NCBI RefSeq assembly: GCF_000340215.1
Contig: NW_006921532.1
Span: 7,419,910-7,483,909, forward strand
DNA length: 64,000 nucleotides
Origin: Pseudocercospora fijiensis CIRAD86
Lineage: Eukaryota > Ascomycota > Dothideomycetes > Mycosphaerellales > Mycosphaerellaceae
Reading direction: 5' to 3'
How positions within the stretch are numbered: the stretch's first letter is position 1; the number at the start of each line of letters is the position of its first letter. Made by a program: the position numbers and the translations under genes. This document shows, one piece after another, positions 1 to 12,239 of the stretch. The notes beneath the pieces are model-generated. The model was not told the DNA's origin and did not search any database. It saw only the letters and a program-made list of their open reading frames with translations.

Positions 1-1
1 T

Positions 2-3000
2 TAGGCGCCCGACGCATCCGACGCTAGCGACGAAGGCGCGGTCGTTACGCTCCCTAACCCCTAGTATGCGAAGCTCTTCTACGACCTAGACGACATCCCT
101 ATATACGTACGGAACTACGATATCTATTACGCTATCCGAACGCTATTACGACTCAATATCGGTATAACTAATTACTAGGAGACAGGAGCGCTATATAATA
201 GAAACTACGTCTAGGCGACGGCGCCGCTATTCCGCGTACTAGTAAAGTACGGTTTCTGTTCTAACGCAATTAGCACTCTATACGAGGTACTTAAGGATAT
301 GCCTAGATAGGACAATACTAACGTTAACCTTGTCGTAGTCTGCGACTAGATCGCTTAGGTCGCGGGCCGCGACGATATAGAGTAGTACCTAAATCGCGAC
401 GACCTACCGGGTTAGTACCTATTAGACTAGACACTTACGGCCGAGCGGATGCGTAACTAGCAAACGGTAGCGATACACGTAAAGGCACAAGAAAAGATCC
501 TAGCTACAGAGCTAGTAGACCCCGTTACCGGCGAAACAACCGCGCTACTATAATACCCTACGTAGATCGCGTCGACGGTAGACTTTTAAACCGAATGCCG
601 GTACTAGCCCGAGCGTACGCTTACAGTCGTCTATGACTAAGACACTATCGTATAGAAGCGTAAGACGATTAGAGAGTAGAAGGATTATTATAATACGCTA
701 CGTAGCTACTAGGGCGACGAAGGCTTAAATCTAAACAAGAAGGCCCTACGATATAAGCAAGGCGCCGAGCTAAGCGAGACTATAGCAAATAACAAGCAAG
801 ACGCGCTAGGTACGAACGCGACGCAAGACAAGCAAGATACTATCGAGCTATAGCCTACGGCGTCTAGTACAACGATCCTAATAAAAGACACTAAGAAGTA
901 GGACGTTATAGCGAACACCGAAGCTAATCTACCGCTACCTAAGGGCCGTTACCTTAAGGACTCCCTATAGAAGCACTAGCCGACGCTAATCTAGGCGGTG
1001 CTCGCGAATGTTTTCCCGCGAAAAATAACGCTCGACGCTATCTATAAGAACGTCTAGACTCTCCTTAGACATACGACAATAGCGCGTTCCGTCGATAAGG
1101 AGCTCGGTAGGTAGGCAGAAGACGAGAACAGTACGGTAATTATAGTAGACGGCGAATAGGTGCTTACCTTATATAGCTAAGCAGTATACAAAAAGGCGGT
1201 AGGCAAGCTTCCCTAGGCGGATACTAAGCTATTACGAGATCGCCTATACTAGCTAAAGACTATTAACGAGCGACAACCGCAAAAGGCTACCGAGCAGCTA
1301 CGACTACTAAAGGACGTCGGCAACGCAGAGGACGCCGCTACTAACAAGTCGCCGAAGGATATACCTAAGGACGCCGACTATAAGGAGGAGACGGGTCTAG
1401 TCGCTATATTGTCGACCGTAGTAGGAAGCAAGGCTCTAGAATAGGATACCGAGATGCAGGACCCTATAGAGGTATAAGAACGCAATAAAGAGCTCTAGGA
1501 GGTAGCAATAGAGGCAATTTTAGTCTGCGTAATAGAGCCTATAACAGTAGCACAGCTAACCGAGGCCGTCCCTATCGCGTTCCTAAATATAAAGACCGTA
1601 CTAGACGCTAAGTTCGCGTAGGAGTTACTAGAAGCTAACGTCGGTATAAGCCTTACCGAAGTAGGCGACGCGTTTATTCTAACCTCGAAAGGCAGGTTAG
1701 GGGCGAGGATTCGCGTAATAGAAACTACCTACTTTAACAACGAGTACAATCTAGGATAGTACGTCGTAGCGAACGACCCTAAGGCGGAAACGCTCGCGCA
1801 AGCGTACGACGAGGAGACCGAGCACGACGATGCCCTAGCCCCTATCGACTATAACTCCCTAGTACGCGAGAACCCTAATAGCGGCGACGACTCTCTAGCA
1901 CGCGACGACGCTTACGACGACGGCGACTCTCTAGCACGCTAAAACGCTAACGATAGCGACGACTTATAGCACGGCGATTAGAACGACGGTAAGCGACTAT
2001 AATACCCGATCCTAGACGGCGTCGATATAAATAGAGATATTCGAGACGCTATAAAGGCATTAGGCGCCCGCTAGCGCACCGCCGCCCTCTTCTATATAAC
2101 GACGGTAAACGCCGTTAAAGTCGCTATAAAGGAGGATAACAACATTATCGAGCGCGTTATAATAATAGATAAGTTAGCCTATATAGGACAAATTACGCTC
2201 TAACTAGTATACGAACACTAATTCCTTAGCTCGGTATATAAGACTGCTTATATAAACGAGTACTTCAAAGAATTTATTAGCGACTTTTACCCTACTCCGG
2301 CACCTAGTATAGACCTGCGTAGTAGGCTCTAAGCTATGTTCGACCGCGTCTAGGGATACTATAGAGGCTTGCTAGTCTTAGGACCGACCCTGTCACTCTA
2401 TACGCTACTACAGACGCGTATAGCAGCAGAGCACGACGCTAACCCCCTAGCCGCCGACTATAAAAACGAGACATTAGACGAGCCTACCGATTACGCCGAG
2501 CCTACCGACGACGCCGATCCTACTATCTACGATAAGCCTACTAATAATACCGAGGACAATTAGGACGCTATATAAGCCGATACTAAGGACGCTAACGTTT
2601 AGAACCTTGCACAAGCCGAGGACTACGTCGATAACGCTAGCGACGACGAGATAAATACACCCGAAGGATAAGAGGAGGACGACGATAAGGAGGACGCCTT
2701 AATAGACGTAGAGGAGAACAAGTAGCGCCGTAGAGCGGCTAGAGCAGCTAAGAAGGATAAGAGCAAAGCGGACAAGGACGACGATTAGGAAAACGGAGTA
2801 GTAGACAAGAAGAAGGTGCGCCGTAGAGCGGTTAATATAGATAAGGACAAGAACTTCTAGCGCTCTAGTATACAGTATACCGGTATAGAAGACTAGTTAG
2901 AGTCGCAGTATTAAGCTAACATAGCAGTACTAATGTATAACGCGCTAGGATTTGAGACAATAGACTATATACTACCGATAGGCACCCGCTTGTCCGACTT

Positions 3001-4279
3001 CAAACTCGGAATAATATACCGCAAGGTCGACGATACTACTATCGGCTTAAAGGATCTCGGAAAGTAGTATACGTGCTCCGTCGAGGCATAGGGATATCCG
3101 CGCTCTAAGCGCAAGCTAATTAGCCCGCCGTACCTATACTATAAGCAGCATCCTAACGGAACACACAAGATTGCCGCTATTGCCTGTCGCACTATACTTA
3201 TAGGCAGCGGCACCTTCCGCTATAAGGCCCTAGATTAGGTTACCTAGACGCATATCGACAACGTAAGCAACTAGGCGATAATTACGACCGCAATGCCGCT
3301 AGATATCGAGGGCGAGACCGAGCTAGTTACCTCTTTACGCTAATAGCAGGCGCGCTAGCGGAAGTACTATAAGGACCTAAACTACGACCTGTATAAGAAG
3401 TAGCTCTAAATCATTTCCCCGTCCTACCTTACCTTTAAGGCCGCTATAGTAGAGTAGCTAACGGAGATCGATGTCGAGGCAATCCTAGACTACGCCCTTA
3501 CGAACATGTAGGCCTATAATACGACTAACGAAGACGGTATACTAACGGATGTCGCGCTCGACTATTTCCTACGTATAGTATATCTCTAGCTATAATTAGG
3601 CCGTATGCCGAGCGCAGACCGCGATTAGGTTGCTACCCGTAACAAGAAGGGCCTACTACTAAAAGACATTAAGTACGATTACGCTACGGAGGACGTAGAT
3701 CCGGTAAAGTTATGCCGCGGACTAGGGCGCATAGGCATTGCGGGACGATACTAGTCGCTTACCGACGAGCAACGCGCCGACCTATACCTCTACCTACCGG
3801 ACGAGCTCGCTACAGCTATTAAGTCTAAGACGCTCGTTAGTACCGCAGCTGCTAACGAAGAAGCGCTAGCTACGCCGCAACTATCGGAGAAGCGTAAGAC
3901 TAAGTCGCGGTACGGCGCCGCCGACGCCGGTACCCTTGCCCTAGCCTCTAAGGGTAAAGGTAAGGCCTTCCTCCTACTAAAAGGCAAGGATAAGAACTAG
4001 AAGCGCTAACCCTTCGATCGCGCCTTATCCCTACTAGCCTCGGCACCCGCCTCGATACCCGTACCCGAAACGCTAAAGCAAGTCTAGCACGTCGGCGTAC
4101 GCAAGATACAAAACAAGAGCAGCGGAACAAAGCGCAAGCGAGCTAGCACTAGCACTAGCGAGACATCTAACTAAAAGAGACGACGCTAATACGCAAACTT
4201 TATAACTAGCTCCGACACTAAGGCTACGCTAAAGTCGGCTACTAAGAAGACGCGCGCTAAACTAGTAGACTTAGACTAA
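2..4279 (+). pseudogene. Decayed giant ORF of a large (retro)element, 5' end outside window
   Basis: One frame (position 2 modulo 3) stays coding-like from the left edge to a TAA at 4277-4279, about 1,426 codons. It is broken by many stops, nearly all TAG, as expected if CAG, CAA and TGG codons were hit by CpA-to-TpA mutation. An acidic, D/E/P/T-rich stretch lies near 2,430-2,560 and Lys-rich stretches near 2,700-2,860 and 3,880-4,280. The middle (about 2,940-3,760) looks globular, with regular aliphatic and aromatic spacing. I recognise no reverse transcriptase, integrase or transposase motif and cannot name the family. A G-rich tract and a TGTCACGG start at 4,426 follow, so this may be the 3' extra ORF of a large LTR element like those at 7-12 kb and 29-34 kb. 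Coding nature is reasonably sure; function is unknown. Confidence 0.5.
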
Positions 4280-4425
4280 GGAGAGGAGAACATACTAAGA
4301 ACGCATAATACGAACGCATAATACAAATACGAGCGGTAAGGAAAACGAGCAAAAGCGGAAGGAGTATATAAGAAGGGGTTTAGCTAATGTAGTACGCTAG
4401 CCTTCGTTCTGTCGGACGGGGGTGC

Positions 4426-4556
4426 TGTCACGGCAGGGACGGTACGCTAGCTAAGCCCGATACATACTTTCCGTAGAACCGTAGATACTCACCCTAATAC
4501 TATGCTATAGCTAACCTACTAATCGTCCCTCGCGTAATAACGTACCTGTAACGACA
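4426..4556 (+). repeat. Possible LTR (unpaired)
   Basis: The segment starts TGTCACGG just after a G-rich tract at 4411-4424 and could end at ...GTAACGACA (4,556), giving TG...CA ends. It keeps more CpA than its surroundings (GTCACGGCAG). The partner copy would be left of the window, so this cannot be confirmed here. Confidence 0.25.
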
Positions 4557-4570
4557 ATTAGCATTAATTT

Positions 4571-5437
4571 AGAGACGGCTTCTAGAATGTTATAACGGCT
4601 CTCTTCTAAGCGAATAGCGGACCTATCTATAATAGCCTCGACCGTATAATAAAGACCTATAAGACATAGTAGCGTATCTATTTTAATAACCTCTCGGAGA
4701 CTAGCACTAAGAACGAGACTAGTATAAGTACTGCAATAAAGACCTAGATTAAATTTAAGGATAAGCGGAAGGAAGCTAAAGAGGCGCGGAAAGCGTTAAT
4801 AAAGGCAATAACTAAAGAGGTTACTAGCTCGCAAGTTAAGCGTACGAAGATGCTACTTAGGTAGGCGGATAAGAACAGGGTAAACGTACTATCTAATAAT
4901 AAAGATAAGGTCGTTAAAGACTAGGACCTAATAATAGACTATCCGGACTAAGACGTAAGTAACTTCGATAACGCTACTAACGAAGACGAGGCTTCCGCTT
5001 CTTAGTTAATGCTGCCGCCGCAACGTTCGTAGTTTAATCGATCTTCTTCGAGCGCTACGCTAACCCTAACGCTATTACGCAATAGTCGTACGCTATTAGA
5101 AAGTCCTACGCCTTCTACTATATTAAGACGGAAGCCTATAACGAGTAAAATGTTAGTACGTAGACAGAAGAAGCGTAAGAAGCTAGTTAAGGACGAGTCG
5201 ATCGATTTCTAACCGAATTTAAAGAAGGTCCTATCTCGAATAGCTTCTCGTAACGAAGCGGAAGAACGAGCTATTATATAGTCGAATATTGCTATTACAA
5301 AGCTTAATAAAAGTATATAGAAGATATAAGGTAACTTGTCCGTAATAATAGGGTAGATTATATAGAAACAAAGGAAAGAGTTATAGGCGTAGAGCGTTAG
5401 TAAGTTTAATGTCTTAGCGCTAGGTCCGCTAATCTAA
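4571..5437 (+). pseudogene. Decayed Lys-rich ORF, possible Myb/SANT-like partner of the transposase
   Basis: A single frame runs about 289 codons to a TAA at 5435-5437, with scattered TAG/TAA stops. The N-terminal 60 codons are aromatic and helix-like (a NSLDRIIKTYK segment, then two TAG codons that could have been Trp or Gln, then RIYFNNLSE). This loosely resembles the fungal Myb/SANT-like DNA-binding fold. A Lys/Arg-rich stretch follows, then a Ser/Pro-rich linker and a basic, coiled C-terminus (VRRQKKRKK). It converges on the Harbinger-type transposase whose stop lies 325 bp downstream. PIF/Harbinger elements commonly carry a second Myb-like ORF, which is why I suggest the pairing. The domain assignment is inference; it may be an unrelated transposon ORF. 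Confidence 0.35.
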
Positions 5438-5761
5438 GCCTAGCTTACCTTAGCTTTAGGATTATAGCGAGAATATAGTCAACTTTAGACATATAACACT
5501 TAAATAATTTTAAGATATACTTTCGATATATGTAAAAGACCTCCTATAATTAGTTTTGTTATATAGCATATATATAGTATATAAAAAAATATAGAAAGCG
5601 AAATTCGGTATCTAAATATAAAAGTCTTAGCACCTCCGAGAAACTCCGTAAATGCGAAGAATATAATCTCGAGAGGCCTCTAATATACCGTTACTATTCG
5701 GCGGCGACGATAGAATAGTCCGGAGTTCGACCGCCTAGCAAATTATAGTACTAAAGCGAAC

Positions 5762-6700
5762 TTAGTCGCTATCGCTATCGCTCTCGTATAGATTGTTAAT
5801 ATCGAGGTACTTATATAAGTCCGGCGGCTGCATTAGGTACTTCTAGCTTGTTTAATTGTGTCCCTTTATATAAATATAGCAGTTTGTAAGCAATACGCCT
5901 ACTATTATAAAGGCGCCGACTGCTTATTTACCTATCTTTAACTCCTTAGCGAATGTGTTGTATGTCTAAAGGCGTATAGTCTGTCTAAATGCGTACTTAA
6001 CTAATATCCGTAGAGTAGCTAGTTTCTTATTAAATTAACGCTAGTTAGGAGTTAGCATCTTGCGGCTAAGATAATACTTATAAGGAGCTATTATTCCGAA
6101 GGCACTATAGTATACTAGGTCGCTATAAAGATATAGCATTCGACGTCCGGTACGAGGGTTTATTATTCTTCGAAGCCGGCGTATAACGCCTAAATCTTTG
6201 TATATATTCTAGTCGTTGTCGCTACTATTATATAGACCGATTATTAATAATATAATGCTATCCGGTATAACAATCGCTTAATACTTAGAACTATGCTCTT
6301 TCTTATATCTAGAATATTGCTTTCTCTACCCGACCGTAGGTCTATAGAAGCCTTAGAAATAACCGTCTACAAAGCCCTAAATCTACCCTCCTAAGCCGGC
6401 TCTTCTTACTACCTTCGCGAATTAAGTAAGACGACGATAACTTCTTAATCGTAGATGCTAGGCGACTATATTACTAAACCTATGCGCTAGGAAGTCGATA
6501 GTATTCGTAAAAATTATTAATAGGTAGGACTCGTAGTTGCCGAAGAGGGTATAGGCAGGAGCCTATCGATAAGGCTAATATAGGCGCTATAAGACGATAT
6601 AGAGGGCATATTCCGGGCTCGGTTTAATATAGTTACGGTACTTAATCGATATTATATCGAGTGCCTCTACGAGTTCTATAATCTCGGATTTACTAAACCT
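5762..6700 (-). pseudogene. Decayed PIF/Harbinger-type DDE transposase
   Basis: The minus strand gives one long frame ending in TAA (5762-5764) with a few TAG stops. Towards the N-terminus is a helical segment (LRFSKSEIIELVEALDI). Next comes the first catalytic region, FVDGYFQGFYRP, comparable to the DGT/DGK segment of PIF/ISL2EU-like transposases. A YQAIVIPDSIILLIIGLY segment follows, then a YLYSDLVYY region where the second Asp is expected (family: D.AY), then TPNQ.QFNKKLATLR.LVKYAF, matching the family's N.....R...E.AFG block. The end is a hydrophobic VGVLLTNCYIYIKG motif typical of these proteins. The start is uncertain (about 6,700) because the N-terminal frame is damaged. Transposases of this family cut and paste DNA. 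This copy is clearly dead. Confidence 0.7.
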
Positions 6701-6830
6701 AAGGTAAGCGATTAGTTAGCGCCGGTAACAATAAGATGCCCTCGCACTTTAACGTCTAACTTAACTTCCTATACTAATATTCTACGTACCTGTAATATAG
6801 CGGAAACTACGACTCTATCTAGCTATCTAT

Positions 6831-6968
6831 TATTATGCATCGTATATTATAAAGTAGATAATCATTCTAAGTCTATCTAGGCTTAGAGAAGTATATACTA
6901 TAGGAGGCTAGGGCCTCCTACCTAGCCTATACCTGTGCCTGCCTATGCCTATGCCTGCCTTCGTAATA
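6831..6968. repeat. 138-bp dispersed repeat, left copy
   Basis: This matches 46,551-46,688 over the same length, with differences mostly C/T or G/A. It begins TATTA and ends TAATA (short inverted termini). It holds a perfect hairpin AGGAGGC-TAGG-GCCTCCT. It lies just upstream of the Harbinger-type transposase, so it may be that element's 5' terminal region. A MITE-like element is the alternative. Confidence 0.6.
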
Positions 6969-6988
6969 GAATCCCCTAGTCCCGAAAT

Positions 6989-7006
6989 GTCCGCGACTAC
7001 GCGGAC
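6989..7006. other. Perfect hairpin (7-bp stem, 4-nt loop)
   Basis: GTCCGCG-ACTA-CGCGGAC is a perfect GC-rich inverted repeat between the 138-bp repeat and the end of the minus-strand Gypsy coding region. It could be a transposon-end structure or chance. No function is assigned. Confidence 0.4.
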
Positions 7007-7044
7007 GGTAGACTTAGTATCTGTATGTATAACAAAAGAGATTT

Positions 7045-10000
7045 TTAGCTATATGCCCCTATTTTTCGTCTCGCTATCCTAATTCTTCCTTGCCCGCTAA
7101 TGCTTAATATCCTATTTCCTCTAGCTAGGTCGTTAACGCGCGAGAGTATAAGAAGCACTACTATTCGCTAACTACGGGGTCTCTAGGATACTCGTTATCG
7201 GGTTCTCCTTACTATAGAGGGCGTAGTTCTAGAAAGCAGAGGCCCTTTTTCTTATTAGTAGGATGTAGACTATTAAAAGTCTCTATAGTAAGTTTTCCGA
7301 GCGCCTTATATAGGCCCTTATCGCCGCTCGGTCGTACTAATCTATAGAGCGCGGTAAGCAGTTTAAAAAGGTCGCTTTCCTCTTATCTAAAGTACTATAG
7401 TAGCGGTAGGTCTTTTATAGCCTTAATCGCATTCGTAGCGGAGTTAGGTTCTTTAGATGTACGCTAGATAGAATCGATAATTAGAGGTAGACTTAGGGTC
7501 GGCTCGTCTTCGTTATCGTATTTAATAGTGCCGTCTTCTAACTAGAAATCGGCGAGTGTATTTATAAACTCTATAATATCGTTAAGGTTAGTAGGGTCGA
7601 ATTTGCCGTCCTATTCGGTACCTTCCTAGTCGAATTAGTTGCCGTAGTCTATAACCTCTCTTTAATTCTCTTCTAGTAGTTAGGCAAACGCGGTACCGAA
7701 CTTCTAATATAGCGCGATATATCTCTTATACTATAACCTCTCGTCGGCGTCTAGTTCGGCGAGGTCTTTGTCGTCTATTACTTAATCGTAGCCGCTATCT
7801 TCGAGCGCGTCGCCGACGGCTCTTATAAGGAGGCCGACGTATTGCTTGAATTCTTATAGGTCGGTATCCTCCTACTAATTTCCTTATAATATAGCTAATA
7901 CCTTCCGAAAGCCGTCGTCGTCCTATCTATAGTCGCGTATCGCCTCGATTAGTAAAGTACGGCTATCGTCGATAGACGTAGGCTCCGGCGGAATTTACTA
8001 GACTATCTTTACGGGGCAGGTATATATTAGCTCCGCGAAATATAGCTGTTTTACGGCCTCGAGCTTATCGAGAATATCCTCCCTAGGGGGCCGAAACGCG
8101 TTGTCTATAGTAGACCTAGAGTACCCGGTATCCTTAGTCGCGATTTGCTATAGCGGCCGTCCGCTACTTCGATCGTCGAGTTCCTACGCGAAGTACTTAA
8201 GTAGCTATCTAACGTTGTTATCTCCCTTATAGTAAACGATAGTCGCCTAGGGTATAGGCTAGATCTCGTTATTCCCGTCTATTAGGACGAGCGCCTTTAT
8301 CTAGTATCGAAGGACGGCGGCTTTTAATAGTAAGGGTACCGCCGATATAAGGAGCTTACTTATTAGGTAAAGCATTAAGCGGTCGCTGTTTTGTTAAATA
8401 ACGTTTATTATTTGCTTAGAGGCGTAACTTAGTATCTAGTTCGTCTAGTTATAGAAAGCGTTTATATCTACGTTTCTATCGTCTCTAGATATACTAGTAA
8501 CGAAATCTCGATTTAGGAAAGGGTCGGCTTTATTAATTTTCTCGATCTTGTCCTAAGCGGATACTAGCATTTAGGAGACCTAGAAGTAAATGTTTCCGCA
8601 CTCGTAGTTAAAATTTAATACGACTAGTATTAGATAGTAGAGGTAGGCTTTCTATTCTTCGTCTAGGAATATCGTAAGAATAAGCTAGCTAGTATCGATA
8701 TTAAGTTCGCAAAAAGCTATAAAGCGGCGGATAAAATCCTTCTCCTACTCCCTTAATAGACGTAGCTTGTTACCGGGTAGTACCCGCTCTAAGTCTACGT
8801 TATAGAAGGCTATTATAAGTCTCGGGAAGTCGAAACGGCTTATAGGGAGGCGGATTATCGAATCCGTAAGGAGTCCTTAGAGAGCTAGTCCTATATAGAT
8901 AGTAGCGTCTACGATCTTCTTATCTACGCGAGTTATAGGTTTACTTAAGTCTAAATTGCTCTTATCGGTTGCTTTCTCTAGCGCCGCGGTTTGCGCTTTA
9001 GTAGACTTAGCCTTTCCTACTATTACGGCCTTCCCGGCGGGCGCCTTTATAGATTTGCCTTTCCCGGTACCCGGGTCGGCTTTGCTATCGTCGGCTTTAG
9101 TAGACTTAGCCTTTTTAGTAGCAGTTAGTAGGTCGGCTTTAGTCGACTTAGTCTTTTTAGTAGTAGTTAGCGGGTCGGCTCTACTATTATCGGCTTTAGT
9201 AGACTTAGCCTTTTTAGTAGCGATTAGAGCCGACGTAGGCGTATTCTTACGCTTTCTAGCTATCGAGGCAGAGGCGGCCTTCTATACTTTCGCGGCTTTC
9301 TAGGCTACTTTCTAAGCCTTTACGTCGGCCTGCTTCTAGGCCTTCTATTCTTAGAGTTTAGCCTTAAATTTCTTAGTCTATATAGATATCCTCTAGTCGA
9401 TTGCTTTCTTCTACTTTATATAGTCGGAATATAGTAGTATCGCTAGGCGTTAGTGTCCGTCTTTCGTTATCGCCTTAGCCTTCTCTTTATAGTAGGCTAA
9501 AGGAATATCCTAAAAGACTATGCCTTAGGTAGCCGGTATAAGACTTAATATTAGGTCTATTAGTAGGACGCGTAGGCCTAGCGGGAAACGGCCTAATTAT
9601 ATCTAAAAGTTACGGACTACGCGCTCGAAGTCCTTAGTAATATCGCTATATTCTAATTGCTACTTCTCGTCGTCTATAAGTACTATAATTAGCTATATAT
9701 ATATCGAGCGCTATATTTTTAGCTACTCGCCCTAAAGTACCGGCGCTAGGAAAGGTTCGAAGAAGATATCGAAGATAGACTTAAGGTCGGCGGCTATTTT
9801 CTGTCTTAGATCTGTTTTATAGCGCTCGACTACGTCGGCGATTAGTCTAGCGAAGTAACTCGCTATCTCTAGGTAACTTGCGAGGCAATACGCTCCCTCC
9901 GTAACCTAGTATACTAACGTATAGTAGGCGACGGTAATAGTCGTTATCTCGCCTTAGTAAGTTTTCTAGAAAGCCGTTACGTAAGCAAAACTATCGCGCT

Positions 10001-11750
10001 CGTACCTCGGAATAGCGAAGTCCGGTATAGTAAAGTCCTTTAGAACCTTAGGGGCGTATATAATTAAGTTATCCGTAAAGAAGCTATCTTCGTTAATATC
10101 GTATAGAAGCTTATTACCGGCTATCGCCTACTCGAGTAAGCGTACGTTAGTACTATAGTAAGGGTTTCTCGGTCCGCTTTAGCCTTTCCTTATCTATTTA
10201 GAAGGGTAGATCTCGCCGGTACTCTTTTAGATCGCCTTAGGCTATTCGCCGGGGGGGTATATTACTAATTTATATACTTTTCGAAACCGTATATAGAATC
10301 TAGGTTAATAAGCGCCGTCTTATATTCGTTAAGGCTAAAATATAATAGCTAGACCGATACGAGGTATACCGCTAGTCCGTTAGGCAAAATACCGATAAGC
10401 TAATCTGCCTATAGTACTACGCGCGCGCCGAGGATAGCCTTCTTTCTAGCCTAGGTAGGCTTCTCGTCGTCGGCGTCGAAATCGTACTTATTCTTAAAAG
10501 AGGCGAGGTCTAGCTAGAAGTAGTTACTATATACGTCGCGGCCTTTATTATCCTTTTTCCTAAACTTCCTCTTATACTAGTTAGCCTTAGCCTTTAAGGC
10601 CTTCTTAATATCGGCGAGACGCGTAGCGCGCTCGCCCTCTATCTCCGATTCGATCTATAGAGCCTTATAGTTATCGTCCCTAAGGCCCTCTTCCTTCGAT
10701 TCCTTACGATAGACCTAGCGTCTAGCCTTAGTCTCTATACCGTCGCGAAGCTTCTATTCGTAGAGGTTGAGGCGTTCGCGACCCTACTAATCGTAGGTAT
10801 CGTAATAGTATAGCGCGTCGGCGTTATAGCTAGTCTCTAAGGTATAATATAGGCGATTGCCTAAGGCGCTAATCGTCTTATAGACCTAAGGTATAAGCGT
10901 ATACTCGATTCGAGGAGTGCCGAAAGCTATATACTACTCGGCGTAGATAGGAGCTACAGGTAACTATAGTACTAAAGCCTTCTCCGGCCTACTATTTGTT
11001 ACAATTTTATATAGGAGTTTGTATTCGCGCCGTATTATGCCGTTAATAGAACGTACTAGTATACCTAGTACGTCCGAGACGGCGTTAGCCTTATACCTAG
11101 CCCTATCGATATACGAGAGTATATTAGAAAACCTCGGCACCTTATCTAGGTACGGTATATATAGAATTTCGCCTAGCTTAGGTAGCGCGACAATAAGACG
11201 CTTCGTCTTAGGCGCCTATCTCTTAGTAGCCTATTAATCCTACTTTTCTTCTCCGCCGTTATTAGAAACCTCTTTCTTAGCCTCGTCGTTATCCTATCCT
11301 TACTCTTCCCTATTAGTAGGTATAGCCTGCCTTACTACTACTCCCCTATTATTTAAAGTAGTAGATTAACTATCCTCGGGATTTCCCCTATTTCTAGTAG
11401 TATTCTTATTCTTAGTTCTAGGAATAGGCTCCCCTTCCTTATTATTAGTTTTTTTATTTTTATTTTCTTCGTTTTTATTCTCTTTATTCTTATTCTCTTT
11501 ATTCTCGGGAATAGGCTCCTATCCTCTATTTCCCTTATAGTTATTATTACTATCTTCTCTATCTATTTCTATTGCCTTAGAATTCTCTCTATTCTCTACT
11601 TTATTGCCTTATTCTATTCCCTTAGGGTCTTCGCCGCGCTATAGCGATATCGTTACCTAGCTAGACGGAGGCGTTTCGGGGGTGCCGCCTAGTAGAGGCG
11701 TATACTCTAGTAGAGGCGTATCCTTCTAACCGAATATTATCGCGCCGCGC
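7045..11750 (-). pseudogene. Outer Gypsy: large unassigned region downstream of chromodomain
   Basis: About 4.7 kb of minus-strand sequence has strong coding periodicity and stops that are almost all TAG; the last stop is TAA at 7045-7047. The 5' end is rich in Asn, Lys and Glu (about 11,290-11,650). A globular-looking part lies at about 10,250-11,000. Lys/Ala-rich repeats of the KAKSTKAD type lie at about 8,950-9,250, and another well-folded-looking stretch at about 8,250-8,940 includes SRFDFPRLIIAFYN. I recognise no known domain. Its place after the integrase chromodomain parallels the extra ORF of the innermost Gypsy (29.2-34.2 kb). I cannot tell by eye whether the two are homologous. Confidence 0.5.
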
Positions 11751-12239
11751 TTCTACTAAAGCTTCGACCCTCCGGCTATATCGGTAGTAATACTTCTTTA
11801 TAATGCTTATTTAATATTGCTATAATACGAATAGCTATAGTTATACGCCTTATATACTTGTTACGCCTCGTAGCCGTATATATTATTACTATTATTAATT
11901 CGAGCGATAGTTGAAATATTACTTCGGCGATATAGTCCGAGCTTCTATATACCGCGTTTAATAACGGTCGCGCGGGTGCGCAAACCTTATTCTAGCCGCG
12001 TATATCTAATAGATAGAAGGCGCTAGAATAGCTAGAAAGTAAAAATACGGGAGAAGGATAGAGTAGCGTCTTAGGCCTAATATCTAGGTCTATAATATAT
12101 ACAAGATCTATTTAAGTAATTCTCTTAGAAACTTCTTAGATTTCTCCTAATAGGGGAAAAACCTATAGCTATAGGTCGAGGTACCGATTCGTAGTAATTA
12201 GAGGGAAACGTAGTCTAGTAAAAAAGGACGGCAAAGTAT

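Noticed and set aside
8956..9303. Plus-strand 115-codon hydrophobic ORF (ALVDLAFLV repeats)
   Set aside because: It is the antisense of Lys/Ala-rich repeats in the minus-strand Gypsy ORF, not a membrane protein.
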